From positions 62,001 through 126,000 of the forward strand of contig DBTQ01000034.1 in assembly GCA_002307135.1 (NCBI GenBank): a DNA stretch of 64,000 bases. Reading direction: 5' to 3'. The notes under the pieces were generated by a model, which was given only the letters and a program-made list of their open reading frames with translations, did no database searches and was not told where the DNA came from. This document shows positions 36,651 to 46,492 of this stretch, piece after piece. This DNA is from Bacteroidetes bacterium UBA1312. GTDB taxonomy: Bacteria > Bacteroidota > Bacteroidia > Chitinophagales > Chitinophagaceae. Each line of letters opens with the position of its first letter. The first letter of the stretch is position 1. A program made the translations under genes and the position numbers.

Positions 36651-38132
36651 ATGGAAATACTAGGACATCTATCGTTTAATACATTTGGGCAAAATTTACC
36701 CCAACATATCAGCTTATCTGCTGAAGCTATCAGTCGCATTGCCAAAAACAGAGCCTATCTCGACGAAAAATTAAAGCAAGGCAGTGTTCACTATGGCATC
36801 AATACCGGATTCGGTTCTTTATGCAATGTAGTTATCAATGAGTCTGAATTATCTCTATTGCAAGAAAATCTTGTATGCTCGCATGCTTGTGGAATGGGTG
36901 ATGAGGTACCTGAAACCATTGTGCGTTGGATGCTGTTGCTTAAAATCCATGGACTGAGCAGAGGCTACAGCGGTGTACGTCCATTAATAGTAGAGCAGCT
37001 CACTGCATTTTATAACAAAGGAATTATTCCCGTTGTGTACGAGCAAGGTTCGCTAGGCGCCTCAGGCGATTTAGCACCATTGGCACACATGAGCTTACCT
37101 CTTTTGGGTAAAGGAAAAGTGTATTATAAAGGTGAATTGACCGATGCCGCCACGGCATTAGCTAAGGAAGGTTTAGAACCTTTAGCCTTAGCAGCAAAAG
37201 AAGGCTTGGCACTACTTAATGGTACTCAATTTATGAGCAGCTATGCTACCTGGGCACTCATTGCTGCTCGGCGTTTATCTGCATGGGCTGATTTAATCAG
37301 TGCTATTTCGGGTGATGCTTTTTATATAAAACCCGATCCTTTTCATGCAACTATTCATACGCTGCGCGGACATCAGGGACAAATAGAAACAGCTGAAAAT
37401 ATTCGTAGCTATTTCAAAGGAAGTAAAATTCAATCATTATATAAAGAACAAGTCCAAGACCCTTATTCTTTTCGTTGTGTACCCCAAGTGCATGGTGCAA
37501 CTAAAGATGTACTGCGCACCGTAATGAATATTGTAGAAACAGAAATCAATGCAGTTACAGACAATCCATTAGTGTTGCACGACGAGAATCTAATTGTTAG
37601 CGGCGGAAATTTTCATGGTCAGCCACTGGCATTGCAACTGGATTTCATGGCTATTGCGATGGCAGAATTAGCCAACATTTCGGAACGAAGGACCTACCTT
37701 TTGGTAAGTGGACAAAGAGCCCTACCTCCTTTCCTAGCTCCGGAAGCAGGGCTGAATAGTGGCTTCATGATTGTACAATATACTGCAGCATCTATTGTAA
37801 GCCAGAACAAACAATATTGTACGCCGGCATCTGTGGACAGTATTGTGAGCAGCAATGGGCAAGAAGATCATGTGAGTATGGGTGCCAATGCTGCGACTAA
37901 AGTGCGCAAAGTGATTTTGAATGTACAAAGAGTATTAGCTCTAGAATTGTTGACTGCAGTTCAGGCACTGGATTTTCGTCGACCGCATACGAGTTCTCCT
38001 ATTATAGAAAAGGTATATGAACAACTTCGTTCGCAGGTTTCATTTATGGACAAAGACCGCCTGCTCCACGATGACTTAATAATAGCAGAACAATTTTTGA
38101 ACCAAGATCCTTCTATTTTCATAAACGAATAA
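36651..38132 (+). CDS. hutH: Histidine ammonia-lyase
   Basis: The 493-residue enzyme deaminates histidine to urocanate with an MIO group formed from the ASG in GSLGASGDLAPLAHMSL. The VHYGINTGFG segment supplies the active-site tyrosine, and SHACGMG is as in histidine-type lyases rather than tyrosine-type ones. hutU, hutI and hutG are not adjacent, so it stands apart from the rest of the pathway. A TAGGTTTG box at 36624-36631 lies 20 bp before the ATG. A glycosyltransferase gene begins 3 bp after its stop. Confidence 0.93.
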   Translation: MEILGHLSFNTFGQNLPQHISLSAEAISRIAKNRAYLDEKLKQGSVHYGINTGFGSLCNVVINESELSLLQENLVCSHACGMGDEVPETIVRWMLLLKIHGLSRGYSGVRPLIVEQLTAFYNKGIIPVVYEQGSLGASGDLAPLAHMSLPLLGKGKVYYKGELTDAATALAKEGLEPLALAAKEGLALLNGTQFMSSYATWALIAARRLSAWADLISAISGDAFYIKPDPFHATIHTLRGHQGQIETAENIRSYFKGSKIQSLYKEQVQDPYSFRCVPQVHGATKDVLRTVMNIVETEINAVTDNPLVLHDENLIVSGGNFHGQPLALQLDFMAIAMAELANISERRTYLLVSGQRALPPFLAPEAGLNSGFMIVQYTAASIVSQNKQYCTPASVDSIVSSNGQEDHVSMGANAATKVRKVILNVQRVLALELLTAVQALDFRRPHTSSPIIEKVYEQLRSQVSFMDKDRLLHDDLIIAEQFLNQDPSIFINE

Positions 38133-38135
38133 ACG

Positions 38136-39047
38136 ATGCAAAGAAATCACATCGTTTTCCAATCTTATGGCAGTGAGGCTAATTTACAGGAATGTTTGTT
38201 TGCGCTCATATCTTTGGCTAAAATAACATCTAATACAGACAAGTTATCCGGCCTTCAAATCCATATTTATACAGATCAGAAAATATGGTTTACGGCGAAT
38301 CAAATAGCACTACCTATAAGCTACCATAACCTTGATGAGATAACACTAAAAAAATGGCGTGGGGATATTGATTTTGTGCATCGGATAAAAATCGAATTGT
38401 TACGCAATTTAGCGACACAGGTTGAAGGAAATATTTTATACCTCGACTCCGATATTTGCTTTTTAAAACCGGTGAATGATCTTTTTGAAAAAATAGAAAT
38501 GGGGCATTTACTAATGCACGTTTCAGAAGGGATTGTGTCGGAGGAAGGGAATCCTATTTTAAAAAAGCTAAACCGATTTCTGAAAAACAACAATCCCATA
38601 AAGATTAAAGCATCTACAGAACAGGTAAGCACTAATACTATGATGTGGAATGCCGGTGTGCTAGGATTGCAATCAAGTCGAAAGTTATTGTTGGATGAAG
38701 TGCTGGTTTTTACCGATACTGTTTTCCCCATGTTTCCCAAACATATCGTTGAACAATTCGCCTTCTCATATTATTTGGGCAAAACAAGTCAAATACACAG
38801 TACTGGTGCTGCTATTCTTCATTATTGGAATTTGAAGGAGCTACGTCAATATTTAGCTTCGTTCTTCAATTATTGTGCTAAGAGATCTTGGGAAGAAAAA
38901 ATGTATTTGGCAGATATGATACAAGTACAGATACTGATACAGGAAAAACTTAGTTTTTATAGAAATCGAAGTGTATTAGATAAAGTGAGGGGCAAACATT
39001 ATGAGCCAATAATACCCGACTGGCACGTACTAGAAAAACAATTGTAA
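38136..39047 (+). CDS. Putative glycosyltransferase (GT-A fold)
   Basis: The 303-residue soluble protein has a DxD-like metal site in GNILYLDSDICFLKPVNDLF, followed by NTMMWNAGVLGL, the pattern of GT8-like or related glycosyltransferases that use nucleotide sugars. The donor and acceptor are unknown. It begins 3 bp after hutH and may be co-transcribed, although no functional link is evident. Confidence 0.72.
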   Translation: MQRNHIVFQSYGSEANLQECLFALISLAKITSNTDKLSGLQIHIYTDQKIWFTANQIALPISYHNLDEITLKKWRGDIDFVHRIKIELLRNLATQVEGNILYLDSDICFLKPVNDLFEKIEMGHLLMHVSEGIVSEEGNPILKKLNRFLKNNNPIKIKASTEQVSTNTMMWNAGVLGLQSSRKLLLDEVLVFTDTVFPMFPKHIVEQFAFSYYLGKTSQIHSTGAAILHYWNLKELRQYLASFFNYCAKRSWEEKMYLADMIQVQILIQEKLSFYRNRSVLDKVRGKHYEPIIPDWHVLEKQL

Positions 39048-39074
39048 TATAAATAATACTACGTTCTTAATGAG

Positions 39075-39770
39075 CTAGAATTTTTTATCTGTACTAATTA
39101 TTGTTCCGTCTTGCATTTCGATTGTACGATCTGATTTTTCTGCAAAGTCATTATCGTGTGTAACAGCAATAATGGTTTGGTTAAACTCGTGAGCCAACTG
39201 CTTAAAGGTATCAAAAACAATAAGGGTATTTTTGCTATCAAGATTACCTGTAGGTTCATCACCCATAATAATAAGCGGATCATTAATAAGCGCACGTGCT
39301 ATAGCCACTCTTTGCTGTTGACCACCTGATAATTTCGAAGATGGTTTTAATGCCTGATCTTGCAACCCCAGCATACTTAATTTTTGATAGGCACGATCTT
39401 CAATTTCTTTTCTCGAATATTTACCCAAACGCAAAGCAGGTATCATCACGTTTTTAAGGCAACTAAATTCGGGTAATAAATAGTGAAACTGAAACACGAA
39501 ACCAATTTTTTCATTACGTAATGATGCCAGATAGTTTTGCTTTTTATCAGTAACAGTTTCTCCATGAATTTGCAATGAGCCTTCGTATTCTGTGTCCATA
39601 GTAGAAAGGATATACAGTAGGGTAGATTTCCCACTTCCGGACTTACCTACCAATGTAATAAACTCGCCACGATAAACATTGAACGAAATATCATTCAACA
39701 CTTTGAATTCAGTAGGATCGTGGAAATATTTTCCTATTTTATCTGCTTGTAATATTATTTCTCTTTGCAT
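39075..39770 (-). CDS. ABC exporter ATP-binding protein (LolD/MacB type)
   Basis: The 231-residue ATPase has Walker A TLVGKSGSGKSTLLYIL, the signature LSGGQQQRVAIARAL and Walker B LIIMGDEPTGNLDS. The sequence is of the class that drives MacB/LolCDE-type FtsX-like permeases. It is the last gene of a six-gene minus-strand unit with a permease, adaptor and TolC protein. Confidence 0.92.
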   Translation of the reverse strand: MQREIILQADKIGKYFHDPTEFKVLNDISFNVYRGEFITLVGKSGSGKSTLLYILSTMDTEYEGSLQIHGETVTDKKQNYLASLRNEKIGFVFQFHYLLPEFSCLKNVMIPALRLGKYSRKEIEDRAYQKLSMLGLQDQALKPSSKLSGGQQQRVAIARALINDPLIIMGDEPTGNLDSKNTLIVFDTFKQLAHEFNQTIIAVTHDNDFAEKSDRTIEMQDGTIISTDKKF

Positions 39771-39820
39771 GATTGCTGAATTTAAAGCTGCTATTATGGT
39801 TAAGACAACAACAGTGAAAA

Positions 39821-41062
39821 CTATTTTCGAAATATAGAAACAGGATCTACATCAGCAGCTTTTTTAGCCGGTATATAACCGGCACATAATGTAACCAACA
39901 TTCCAAATGCAGCACCTCGTAAATAAATAAATGGTTCAAAACGAATAGGGAAGTAACCAATGTCGCCACCCACATAAAATTTAGACATTCTGAAGATGAG
40001 TAATGAAGCAAAAAGCAAACCGATCAATATGCCCATGAAACCAATAAGGAGCGCCTGTTGAACGAAAATGCGTACAACATCTTTCCCCTTAAATCCCATC
40101 GCTTTCAAGATGGCAATATCATTAATCTTCTGACTTATAGTCATGTTCAAAATATTGTAGATACCAAAGCCCGCTACCAATAATATAGAGAGTGAAACTG
40201 CTGTAATAATGATCTTACGCATTTTGCTTGCTGCAACTAGGGTTTCATTTGCTGCCTTCCAATCTTCTGCTTTGTACCCCGTGAGTGATGAAAAAAATTG
40301 AGAATAGTCTGCAGCCTTATCGGAGTTAGTTACATCTACATTTATATCACTGACATAAGTTGGTCCTTCTTGTAATAGTTGTTGGGCAGCACTAATATTA
40401 ATATAGGATTTAGTTTTGTCCGTATTCGAATTATTGGTTTGAAATAGGCCAACAACTTTCATTACCTTGGTAATATTTTTAGATGACGTTATACTAATAT
40501 TATCTCCAGGCTTTACACTCATTTTGGCCGCAACACCAACACCAAGCAATATGCCATTTGCAGTAGATTTAAGGTTATTCAAATTACCCTCAACCATGAG
40601 AGAAGCTATATTAAACATTTTATCCGCTTCCTCTATTTTCACACCAGAAGCGTTACCATTAAGCTGAGAGCGACCATTATTATAAAACAAACTAACGGCA
40701 ACTTGGGGCGTAACAATTGTTACATCTTTTTGCTTTTGTAATAGTGCTATAACCTGATTGGGGTTAATAATTTTATCGCTTTGAGGTACAATTTTCGGAT
40801 TAACAATAATACCCAATTGACCTTCTGCTATTTCTGGCCGTAACGGCTTACTTATCTCATCGTCTTTATAAACACGAATATGCGGCGAATTTTTAAAAAC
40901 AGATTCATTTGATTTCCTGTCAAAACCAGCCATCATGGAGTTCATGAAAATATAAATAGCGATACCAATAGTAACACCCAAAGCCGCTACCAACGTTAGC
41001 TTTTTTTTAGTAACAATATAGGTAATAGAAATTTCGGAATTGATATTATGGCGGTACTGCAT
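39821..41062 (-). CDS. ABC transporter permease, FtsX-like (MacB/LolC type)
   Basis: The 413-residue protein has an N-terminal helix (about residues 20-42), a periplasmic domain of about 230 residues and three C-terminal helices, typical of mechanotransmission exporters. The C-terminal FtsX segment INDIAILKAMGFKGKDVVRIF and the ending AKKAADVDPVSIFRK are characteristic. With the ATPase, adaptor and TolC genes it forms a tripartite exporter. The substrate could be a drug, peptide or lipid. Confidence 0.9.
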   Translation of the reverse strand: MQYRHNINSEISITYIVTKKKLTLVAALGVTIGIAIYIFMNSMMAGFDRKSNESVFKNSPHIRVYKDDEISKPLRPEIAEGQLGIIVNPKIVPQSDKIINPNQVIALLQKQKDVTIVTPQVAVSLFYNNGRSQLNGNASGVKIEEADKMFNIASLMVEGNLNNLKSTANGILLGVGVAAKMSVKPGDNISITSSKNITKVMKVVGLFQTNNSNTDKTKSYINISAAQQLLQEGPTYVSDINVDVTNSDKAADYSQFFSSLTGYKAEDWKAANETLVAASKMRKIIITAVSLSILLVAGFGIYNILNMTISQKINDIAILKAMGFKGKDVVRIFVQQALLIGFMGILIGLLFASLLIFRMSKFYVGGDIGYFPIRFEPFIYLRGAAFGMLVTLCAGYIPAKKAADVDPVSIFRK

Positions 41063-41109
41063 AGATAAATATTTAATTGCTCCTAATTTTGTATCGACTT
41101 TTTATGTGT

Positions 41110-42201
41110 CTATTTATTGGATAAAATGAGCTCATCTTTTTCCGTAATACCATCTAATATTTCAGCCCAATCGTTAGATACAATACCTGTTTTTACGACT
41201 ACTGTTTTCTTATTTTTCAATATTACTTTATTCCCATAACCCAAATAGTTTCGGGGAATAACTAATGCATTTTTCTTTTCGCCGGTAATAATATTGGCCT
41301 CCAATTGTGTTCCCACGATACGGAAATCAAGACTGTCCTTAAACCAGGCTTTTACAATAAATGATTGTGTACCGGCATCAAAGGAAGGTAGAATTTCATG
41401 TACAGTAGCTTTATATGTTTTGTTTTTATTGGTATTGAGTTGAATGACTACATCCTGTCCAACTTGTAATTTTGCCATATTCGTTTCATCAACATTTAGC
41501 TGAGCATATATAAGACTAGGATTACCAATAACTGCTATGATGTCCCCTTTCCGCACATAATCTCCCAATAATTTTTTCCTTTGATACACTCTTCCAGCTA
41601 CGATAGATTTTATTTGATTTTGCTCTTTTATTACACCATTGACATTGCTGATTGAACGTTGTGAAATCTCCTGTTGTTCTGCGGCTATTTTTTGGTTGTT
41701 ATATTGCTGTTGCAGTGCCGTGAGGTTAGCTTGCGAATTGGTCGCAGTCAGTTGAACATTCTCATACTCTAGTCTCGCGACGCTATTACTTTGATACAAT
41801 CTTTTATAACGTTCTGCTTGTAATTTATCCAGTTTCAATTTTTCCTGAGCAGCTGTTATATTAGCTTCTATTTGCTTGAGGGCAGGAGCAGATGGCATGG
41901 TGTTATTTTCTGCAATGGCATGTAATTGACGCGCACTTTGTGCGTTGATAATATTTTGGTTATTATCTATGGTAGCCAGTAATTGTCCTTCTTTGACCAT
42001 ATCTCCTTCATTGAAATTCAAACTGGTAATATAGCCATCCGTTTGCGCCATCAAATTGTATTGATCATCTGCCTGCAACGCACCTGAAGCGAATACCATT
42101 TCTATGAGATCCTTCTTTTGAGGAGTTATTTCCGGCACTTTACTCCCACAGGATGCAAGAAAAAACAAAGCAACCAAGAGGCTTAATGGTGCAAGTTTCA
42201 T
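41110..42201 (-). CDS. Efflux periplasmic adaptor protein (lipoprotein)
   Basis: The 363-residue membrane-fusion protein has a lipobox (FFLASC) and the biotinyl-lipoyl-like halves YITSLNFNEGDMVKEGQLLATID and IVAGRVYQRKKLLGDYVRKGD on either side of a helical hairpin (about residues 85-180). It links the permease to TolC. ATG 42201 gives a good lipoprotein signal and is preferred to 42225. Confidence 0.9.
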   Translation of the reverse strand: MKLAPLSLLVALFFLASCGSKVPEITPQKKDLIEMVFASGALQADDQYNLMAQTDGYITSLNFNEGDMVKEGQLLATIDNNQNIINAQSARQLHAIAENNTMPSAPALKQIEANITAAQEKLKLDKLQAERYKRLYQSNSVARLEYENVQLTATNSQANLTALQQQYNNQKIAAEQQEISQRSISNVNGVIKEQNQIKSIVAGRVYQRKKLLGDYVRKGDIIAVIGNPSLIYAQLNVDETNMAKLQVGQDVVIQLNTNKNKTYKATVHEILPSFDAGTQSFIVKAWFKDSLDFRIVGTQLEANIITGEKKNALVIPRNYLGYGNKVILKNKKTVVVKTGIVSNDWAEILDGITEKDELILSNK

Positions 42202-42235
42202 ATTTCTGTTTTTTGAAAAAATCATTATTGAAAAT

Positions 42236-43555
42236 TTATTTTAGAAAATTGTTTATAGCAATTTTGGATTTTGCATACTCCGTATTAGCCAACTGTGCTA
42301 CAGTGTTCAGTCCGCTGTTCAACCAGTCATTAAATGAGTTGATCAAGTCTGTCGCTGAAAGAACCCCTTCTTTATAGATGTCCAAATTTTTCTGATAATT
42401 ATCTTCTTTCAGCGTTTCAATTTTTCCGTTCAATTCATAACTTCTAAAAGATTTTTTATAATCGAGCAGTAATTGTTCATTATTAATACTATCCTGCAAT
42501 GCAGCATGGTTCATATTAATATCTGCAATGACCATGTTTATATGCCCATACTTCGCAGTGGCTATTTTATTGGCATCGGGCACAATTGGTATAATCAATT
42601 TAAAACCGACATAGTTGCTGTTATTCCAAACACTGTTATCATAAAATTGTGCATTGCTGTTTTGCTGCCATGCAAGATTACCTACAAGAGATAATGTAGG
42701 CATAAACCATTTCTTAGCCGCACGCCAATCCGCCTCCTGATATTTTTTTTGTGCTTCAGTTTGTTGTTGTTGTAAATGTCCGGATGCTGTTAAAGTTGCA
42801 TCAAAATGGTTCTTTACGCTTGGGGTACTGAGTACAGAAACGGGCATTGAAGCATCTATATCACACCATATTTTAAGGTTATTGTATTGCTGTATTAATA
42901 GCACTTCCAATTGTTGCAATTTGTCTTGTATGGCAAGTTGATTAGCTGCTGCATTATTCGCGTCTTGGGTTCTTGCTAAACCTTCCTTTTGCTTTTGTTG
43001 CATTATCTGAAGCAAAGTATCCGCATTGATAAGGCTCTTTTGAGTGACCTCTATCTGCCATTGATAAGAAAGAATATTATAATAGGTGCCGGCCAAACTT
43101 TCGTACAGGTTTTTCTTATTAAGCATGTTATTGGCATCTGTAACAGCTTCATAATTTCTAGCAACTTTTACTTTTGCAAAAGCGTAAGGATTTAAAATAT
43201 CAATCTGAGGAGCAATATTCAAATTGCTCACATACCGCTGTCCCAATGTTATTTGTTTGAATGTTCCTGCCGGACCGCCAAATATTTCTGCAGGCAAATA
43301 ACTTACAGTGAGTTTCGTATTGTCAATCGAAGAAAAAGTAGCATCGCCTTTAAAATTCCATTGAGCTAATTTAGCCGCCAAGACTTGGTATTTCGCTAAG
43401 ATTGATTGTTGTGTAGCATTCTTAAATGTACTGCTATGCTTATCGGCATAAGCAAAAACTTCATCGAGTGACTGGAATTGAATGCTGCCACTTTGTGCCG
43501 ATGCAACAAAACAAAACAAAAGGAATGCACTTAAAAAGAATAACCGCATCTGCAT
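42236..43555 (-). CDS. TolC-type outer-membrane efflux protein
   Basis: The 439-residue product has a signal peptide ending at ASAQ and the duplicated helical pattern of outer-membrane efflux proteins, with long Ala-, Gln- and Asn-rich helices. ATG 43555 is preferred, since the longer frame starts only with a TTG at 43573. It precedes the adaptor gene by 34 bp. The gap of 96 bp to the response regulator gene could hold a promoter responding to it. Confidence 0.88.
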   Translation of the reverse strand: MQMRLFFLSAFLLFCFVASAQSGSIQFQSLDEVFAYADKHSSTFKNATQQSILAKYQVLAAKLAQWNFKGDATFSSIDNTKLTVSYLPAEIFGGPAGTFKQITLGQRYVSNLNIAPQIDILNPYAFAKVKVARNYEAVTDANNMLNKKNLYESLAGTYYNILSYQWQIEVTQKSLINADTLLQIMQQKQKEGLARTQDANNAAANQLAIQDKLQQLEVLLIQQYNNLKIWCDIDASMPVSVLSTPSVKNHFDATLTASGHLQQQQTEAQKKYQEADWRAAKKWFMPTLSLVGNLAWQQNSNAQFYDNSVWNNSNYVGFKLIIPIVPDANKIATAKYGHINMVIADINMNHAALQDSINNEQLLLDYKKSFRSYELNGKIETLKEDNYQKNLDIYKEGVLSATDLINSFNDWLNSGLNTVAQLANTEYAKSKIAINNFLK

Positions 43556-43651
43556 TGATTTTTTCAGTTGCAAATATTACCCGGAAAAATTTGCAGATCA
43601 AAACCAATTGCCTGAATTGGACAAAATCGATGTTGGATTAGACAGTAGGCG

Positions 43652-44422
43652 TCAGTAAGACATAGAAAGCCATTCCAAAAAATCAGCAATTTTTTCTTTC
43701 CGTACCGTAATTATTTCGGGATAGTCTATAGTCAGATTTAATTTTAATTTCCTAGACAAAAACTGTGATACGTCCCTAATAGCAGATCGGTTCACCAAAT
43801 GTTGCCGGTCAATACGATAAAATGCTTTACCCGAAATCATTTCCAACTCATCAAGGGTATAATTAATAACAAAGTCATTTTTATTGAAATCGACCAACCG
43901 AACTATTCCATTCCGAATAGAGAACAACGCAATTTCTTCTTTTTTAATCGGTATTATTTTATCTCGCTGCGTTACTAATATTGCATTATTAGTAGTGGTA
44001 ACGATATGTGATTCTTCCAACTCACGAGTCATTTTTTGGTAATCGTCTGAAGAAAGCTGTAAACTTGTTTTCAATTTCTCATACCGCATTAATGCCGTCT
44101 TTACGGACTCTTGTCCAAATGGTTTTAATAAATAATCAATGCCGTTATTCTTAAATGCCTCAATTGCATATTGGTTATAAGCCGTACAAAAAATAATGGG
44201 GGCATTAATATTTATTTGTCGAAAGATATCAAAACTCAATCCATCACCTAGCTGTATGTCACTAAAAACAATTTGATAATTATCATTAGACTGAAAGAAA
44301 GATACAGCCTCTTTTACGGAAGGCAATACCGCACTTATTTCATAATCTTTGTGGACAATCGATATATAATGTTCCAACTCCTCTGCCAATAATGGTTCAT
44401 CTTCAATAATCACTATTTTCAT
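43652..44422 (-). CDS. LytTR-type response regulator
   Basis: The 256-residue protein has an N-terminal receiver domain with the phosphoacceptor Asp in YQIVFSDIQLGDGLSFDIF and a C-terminal LytTR DNA-binding domain (YRIDRQHLVNRSAIRDV). It overlaps the kinase gene by 4 bp and is located directly upstream of the exporter genes, which are its probable targets. Confidence 0.93.
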   Translation of the reverse strand: MKIVIIEDEPLLAEELEHYISIVHKDYEISAVLPSVKEAVSFFQSNDNYQIVFSDIQLGDGLSFDIFRQININAPIIFCTAYNQYAIEAFKNNGIDYLLKPFGQESVKTALMRYEKLKTSLQLSSDDYQKMTRELEESHIVTTTNNAILVTQRDKIIPIKKEEIALFSIRNGIVRLVDFNKNDFVINYTLDELEMISGKAFYRIDRQHLVNRSAIRDVSQFLSRKLKLNLTIDYPEIITVRKEKIADFLEWLSMSY

Positions 44423-45411
44423 TTGTGTATCATTTTGATGCTTACCATAAAATGGTTAGCTGTATGTTCAATATTTACCGTTTCGTTGAACAATAATCTG
44501 TATCGTTCAATAAGATTGGACAATCCGGTTTTTGAAGAAGTTTCCAACAACACTTTTTTCTGCAGATTATTTTCAACAATCAATAAATTGGTATCATTCC
44601 GAATTGCAATAATCAAAGGTTCCCGTTCAGTCATGTTATTATGTTTTACAGCGTTTTCAACGAGCGAAAGCAAGGCAAAGTAGGGAACTAGATGAGTAAG
44701 GTATTTAGCTTCAATATTGGTGACAAATTGCAACGCATTACCAAAGCGCATTTTTTGAAGTGCGATATAATCCTCGCAAAGTGCCAATTCTTCAGCAACA
44801 GATATAGTATCCAATTTACTGTCAAAGCCCAAGCGCAAAAAATCAGAAAGCTTAACTAGGTATTCATCAGCAATGGCAGGGTTTTTCCTGATTAAAGATT
44901 TGGCAGTACCTATAGCATTAAAAAGAAAGTGGGGATTTATTTGATTTTTTAGCGTTTGATAACGCGCTTCAAGATTGGCAAACTTCAACTCCTGATTCTC
45001 AATATCCAGTTCCTTCTTGGTTTGATTGAGCAAAATAAAATTACTCAGAATAAAGACAATACTGTTGATAGAAATAACATTGAGCGATCGTGCAATATGT
45101 ACCTTCCAAAGTGCATAAGGTAATTGCAGATTAATTATTTCAAAAACAATTGTTGAAACAATAAGCCCTATTGTAATAATAATCAATAACCGCTGCCATT
45201 TTTTTATGGATGGGAAAAAAGAAATAAAAAGGATATGTATGCACCATACAACAAAAACAATAATTATGGCTAATGGCAGCAAAAGCTCAATTCCTGCAAT
45301 CTGCAAGCCACCTACTAAATAAAGGGGGGTAACCAGCAATATGGCAATAATAGGGGAAGTAATCAACGCCGCGTTAAACAAACGTTTTAGATAATTGGGT
45401 TGCTTAGCCAT
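44419..45411 (-). CDS. LytS/YehU-type sensor histidine kinase
   Basis: The 330-residue protein has four predicted membrane helices in the first 130 residues and no periplasmic sensor domain. The His-kinase segment QINPHFLFNAIGTAKSLIRKNP is near residue 157 and an ATPase region with LSLVENAVKHN and GLSNLIERYRLLF follows. It likely senses a membrane signal and phosphorylates the adjacent LytTR regulator (4-bp gene overlap). Confidence 0.92.
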   Translation of the reverse strand: MAKQPNYLKRLFNAALITSPIIAILLVTPLYLVGGLQIAGIELLLPLAIIIVFVVWCIHILFISFFPSIKKWQRLLIIITIGLIVSTIVFEIINLQLPYALWKVHIARSLNVISINSIVFILSNFILLNQTKKELDIENQELKFANLEARYQTLKNQINPHFLFNAIGTAKSLIRKNPAIADEYLVKLSDFLRLGFDSKLDTISVAEELALCEDYIALQKMRFGNALQFVTNIEAKYLTHLVPYFALLSLVENAVKHNNMTEREPLIIAIRNDTNLLIVENNLQKKVLLETSSKTGLSNLIERYRLLFNETVNIEHTANHFMVSIKMIHK

Positions 45412-45555
45412 TATGAGTTGCGCTATACAAAACGTAAAGCTATAAATTTTTCAAAGCCGATCCTTCTATTTATTTGCATATTAGTACCGGTAGGTCGGAA
45501 TTGATTGACAATGAAACAGTATTTTTGTATGAAATAGGAAACAAGCAGCCTGCAA

Positions 45556-46464
45556 ATGGGTAATAAGTCACTTAAGTTCTTTTTTTTCGCCAACTATTTT
45601 GTGGGTATTATTGCTGTCGCGCTATCTATAGAGACCACTTTTCAGTTGATGCTTCCATTAAATACGCCTATTTATTATCTCCTCATATTTTTGACAACCG
45701 TCTCATATTATACTTGGGCTTATTCAAGTTCTATAAATAAAAATAAAACTAACAATCCCCGAACTGAGTGGTACCGTCAACATATTTCCTTTATCAATAG
45801 AAGTCAGTTATTGTTTGTAATATCTTGTATCGTTCTCTTCGTTTGGTTTATTTGTAAGTATTATTCAGCTATTATTCAGCTCTCCATTTACTACTGGTTC
45901 CTACTCCTTTCCGTTTTTTTAGCAAGTCTGCTTTATTATGGTCTTTTACCCACATCCTATTTTCGGCTTAATCTGAGAAATACGGGTTGGTTGAAAGCCT
46001 TCATCATCGGATTTGTATGGGCCGGATTTGTAGGAATATTGCCAATTGCTGCTGCAAAAGTTATGCACGGAATTACCATTACAAATCTGGGTCTTGTATT
46101 ATGGCTATTTATTAAAAACTGGATGTTTTGTACCGTCAATGCTATCATGTTCGACATGAAAGATTATGCAGATGATGCCAACCAACAACTCAAAACATTT
46201 GTAGTAAGCATGGGACTTAGAAAGACCATTTTTCGTGTGCTTATACCGCTATTATTGATTGGATTAATCGCTTTCCTTCTGTTCGTTATGCATAGACATT
46301 TCGGTATTGTGCCGATACTGATTAATCTCATTCCCTATTTATGTTTGGTACTTGTAGCCTATTCCCTACAAAGCCGAAAAAAGATATTGTACTACCTTAT
46401 TGTTATCGACGGTCTTTTATTGCTAAAAGCAGTCTGTGGTATTATCGGTATGTTGTTTGTTTAA
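45556..46464 (+). CDS. UbiA-like prenyltransferase family membrane protein
   Basis: The 302-residue protein has eight or nine membrane helices. It retains a second aspartate motif (FDMKDYADDANQQLKTF), the usual site for prenyl diphosphate binding in UbiA enzymes, but the first motif is degenerate (INKNKTNNPRTE). It is followed by a methyltransferase gene 28 bp later, a pairing seen in quinone-type pathways. The reaction is unproven and it may be inactive. Confidence 0.62.
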   Translation: MGNKSLKFFFFANYFVGIIAVALSIETTFQLMLPLNTPIYYLLIFLTTVSYYTWAYSSSINKNKTNNPRTEWYRQHISFINRSQLLFVISCIVLFVWFICKYYSAIIQLSIYYWFLLLSVFLASLLYYGLLPTSYFRLNLRNTGWLKAFIIGFVWAGFVGILPIAAAKVMHGITITNLGLVLWLFIKNWMFCTVNAIMFDMKDYADDANQQLKTFVVSMGLRKTIFRVLIPLLLIGLIAFLLFVMHRHFGIVPILINLIPYLCLVLVAYSLQSRKKILYYLIVIDGLLLLKAVCGIIGMLFV

Positions 46465-46492
46465 TTAATTACAACTTTTTAATCGTCTTGGC

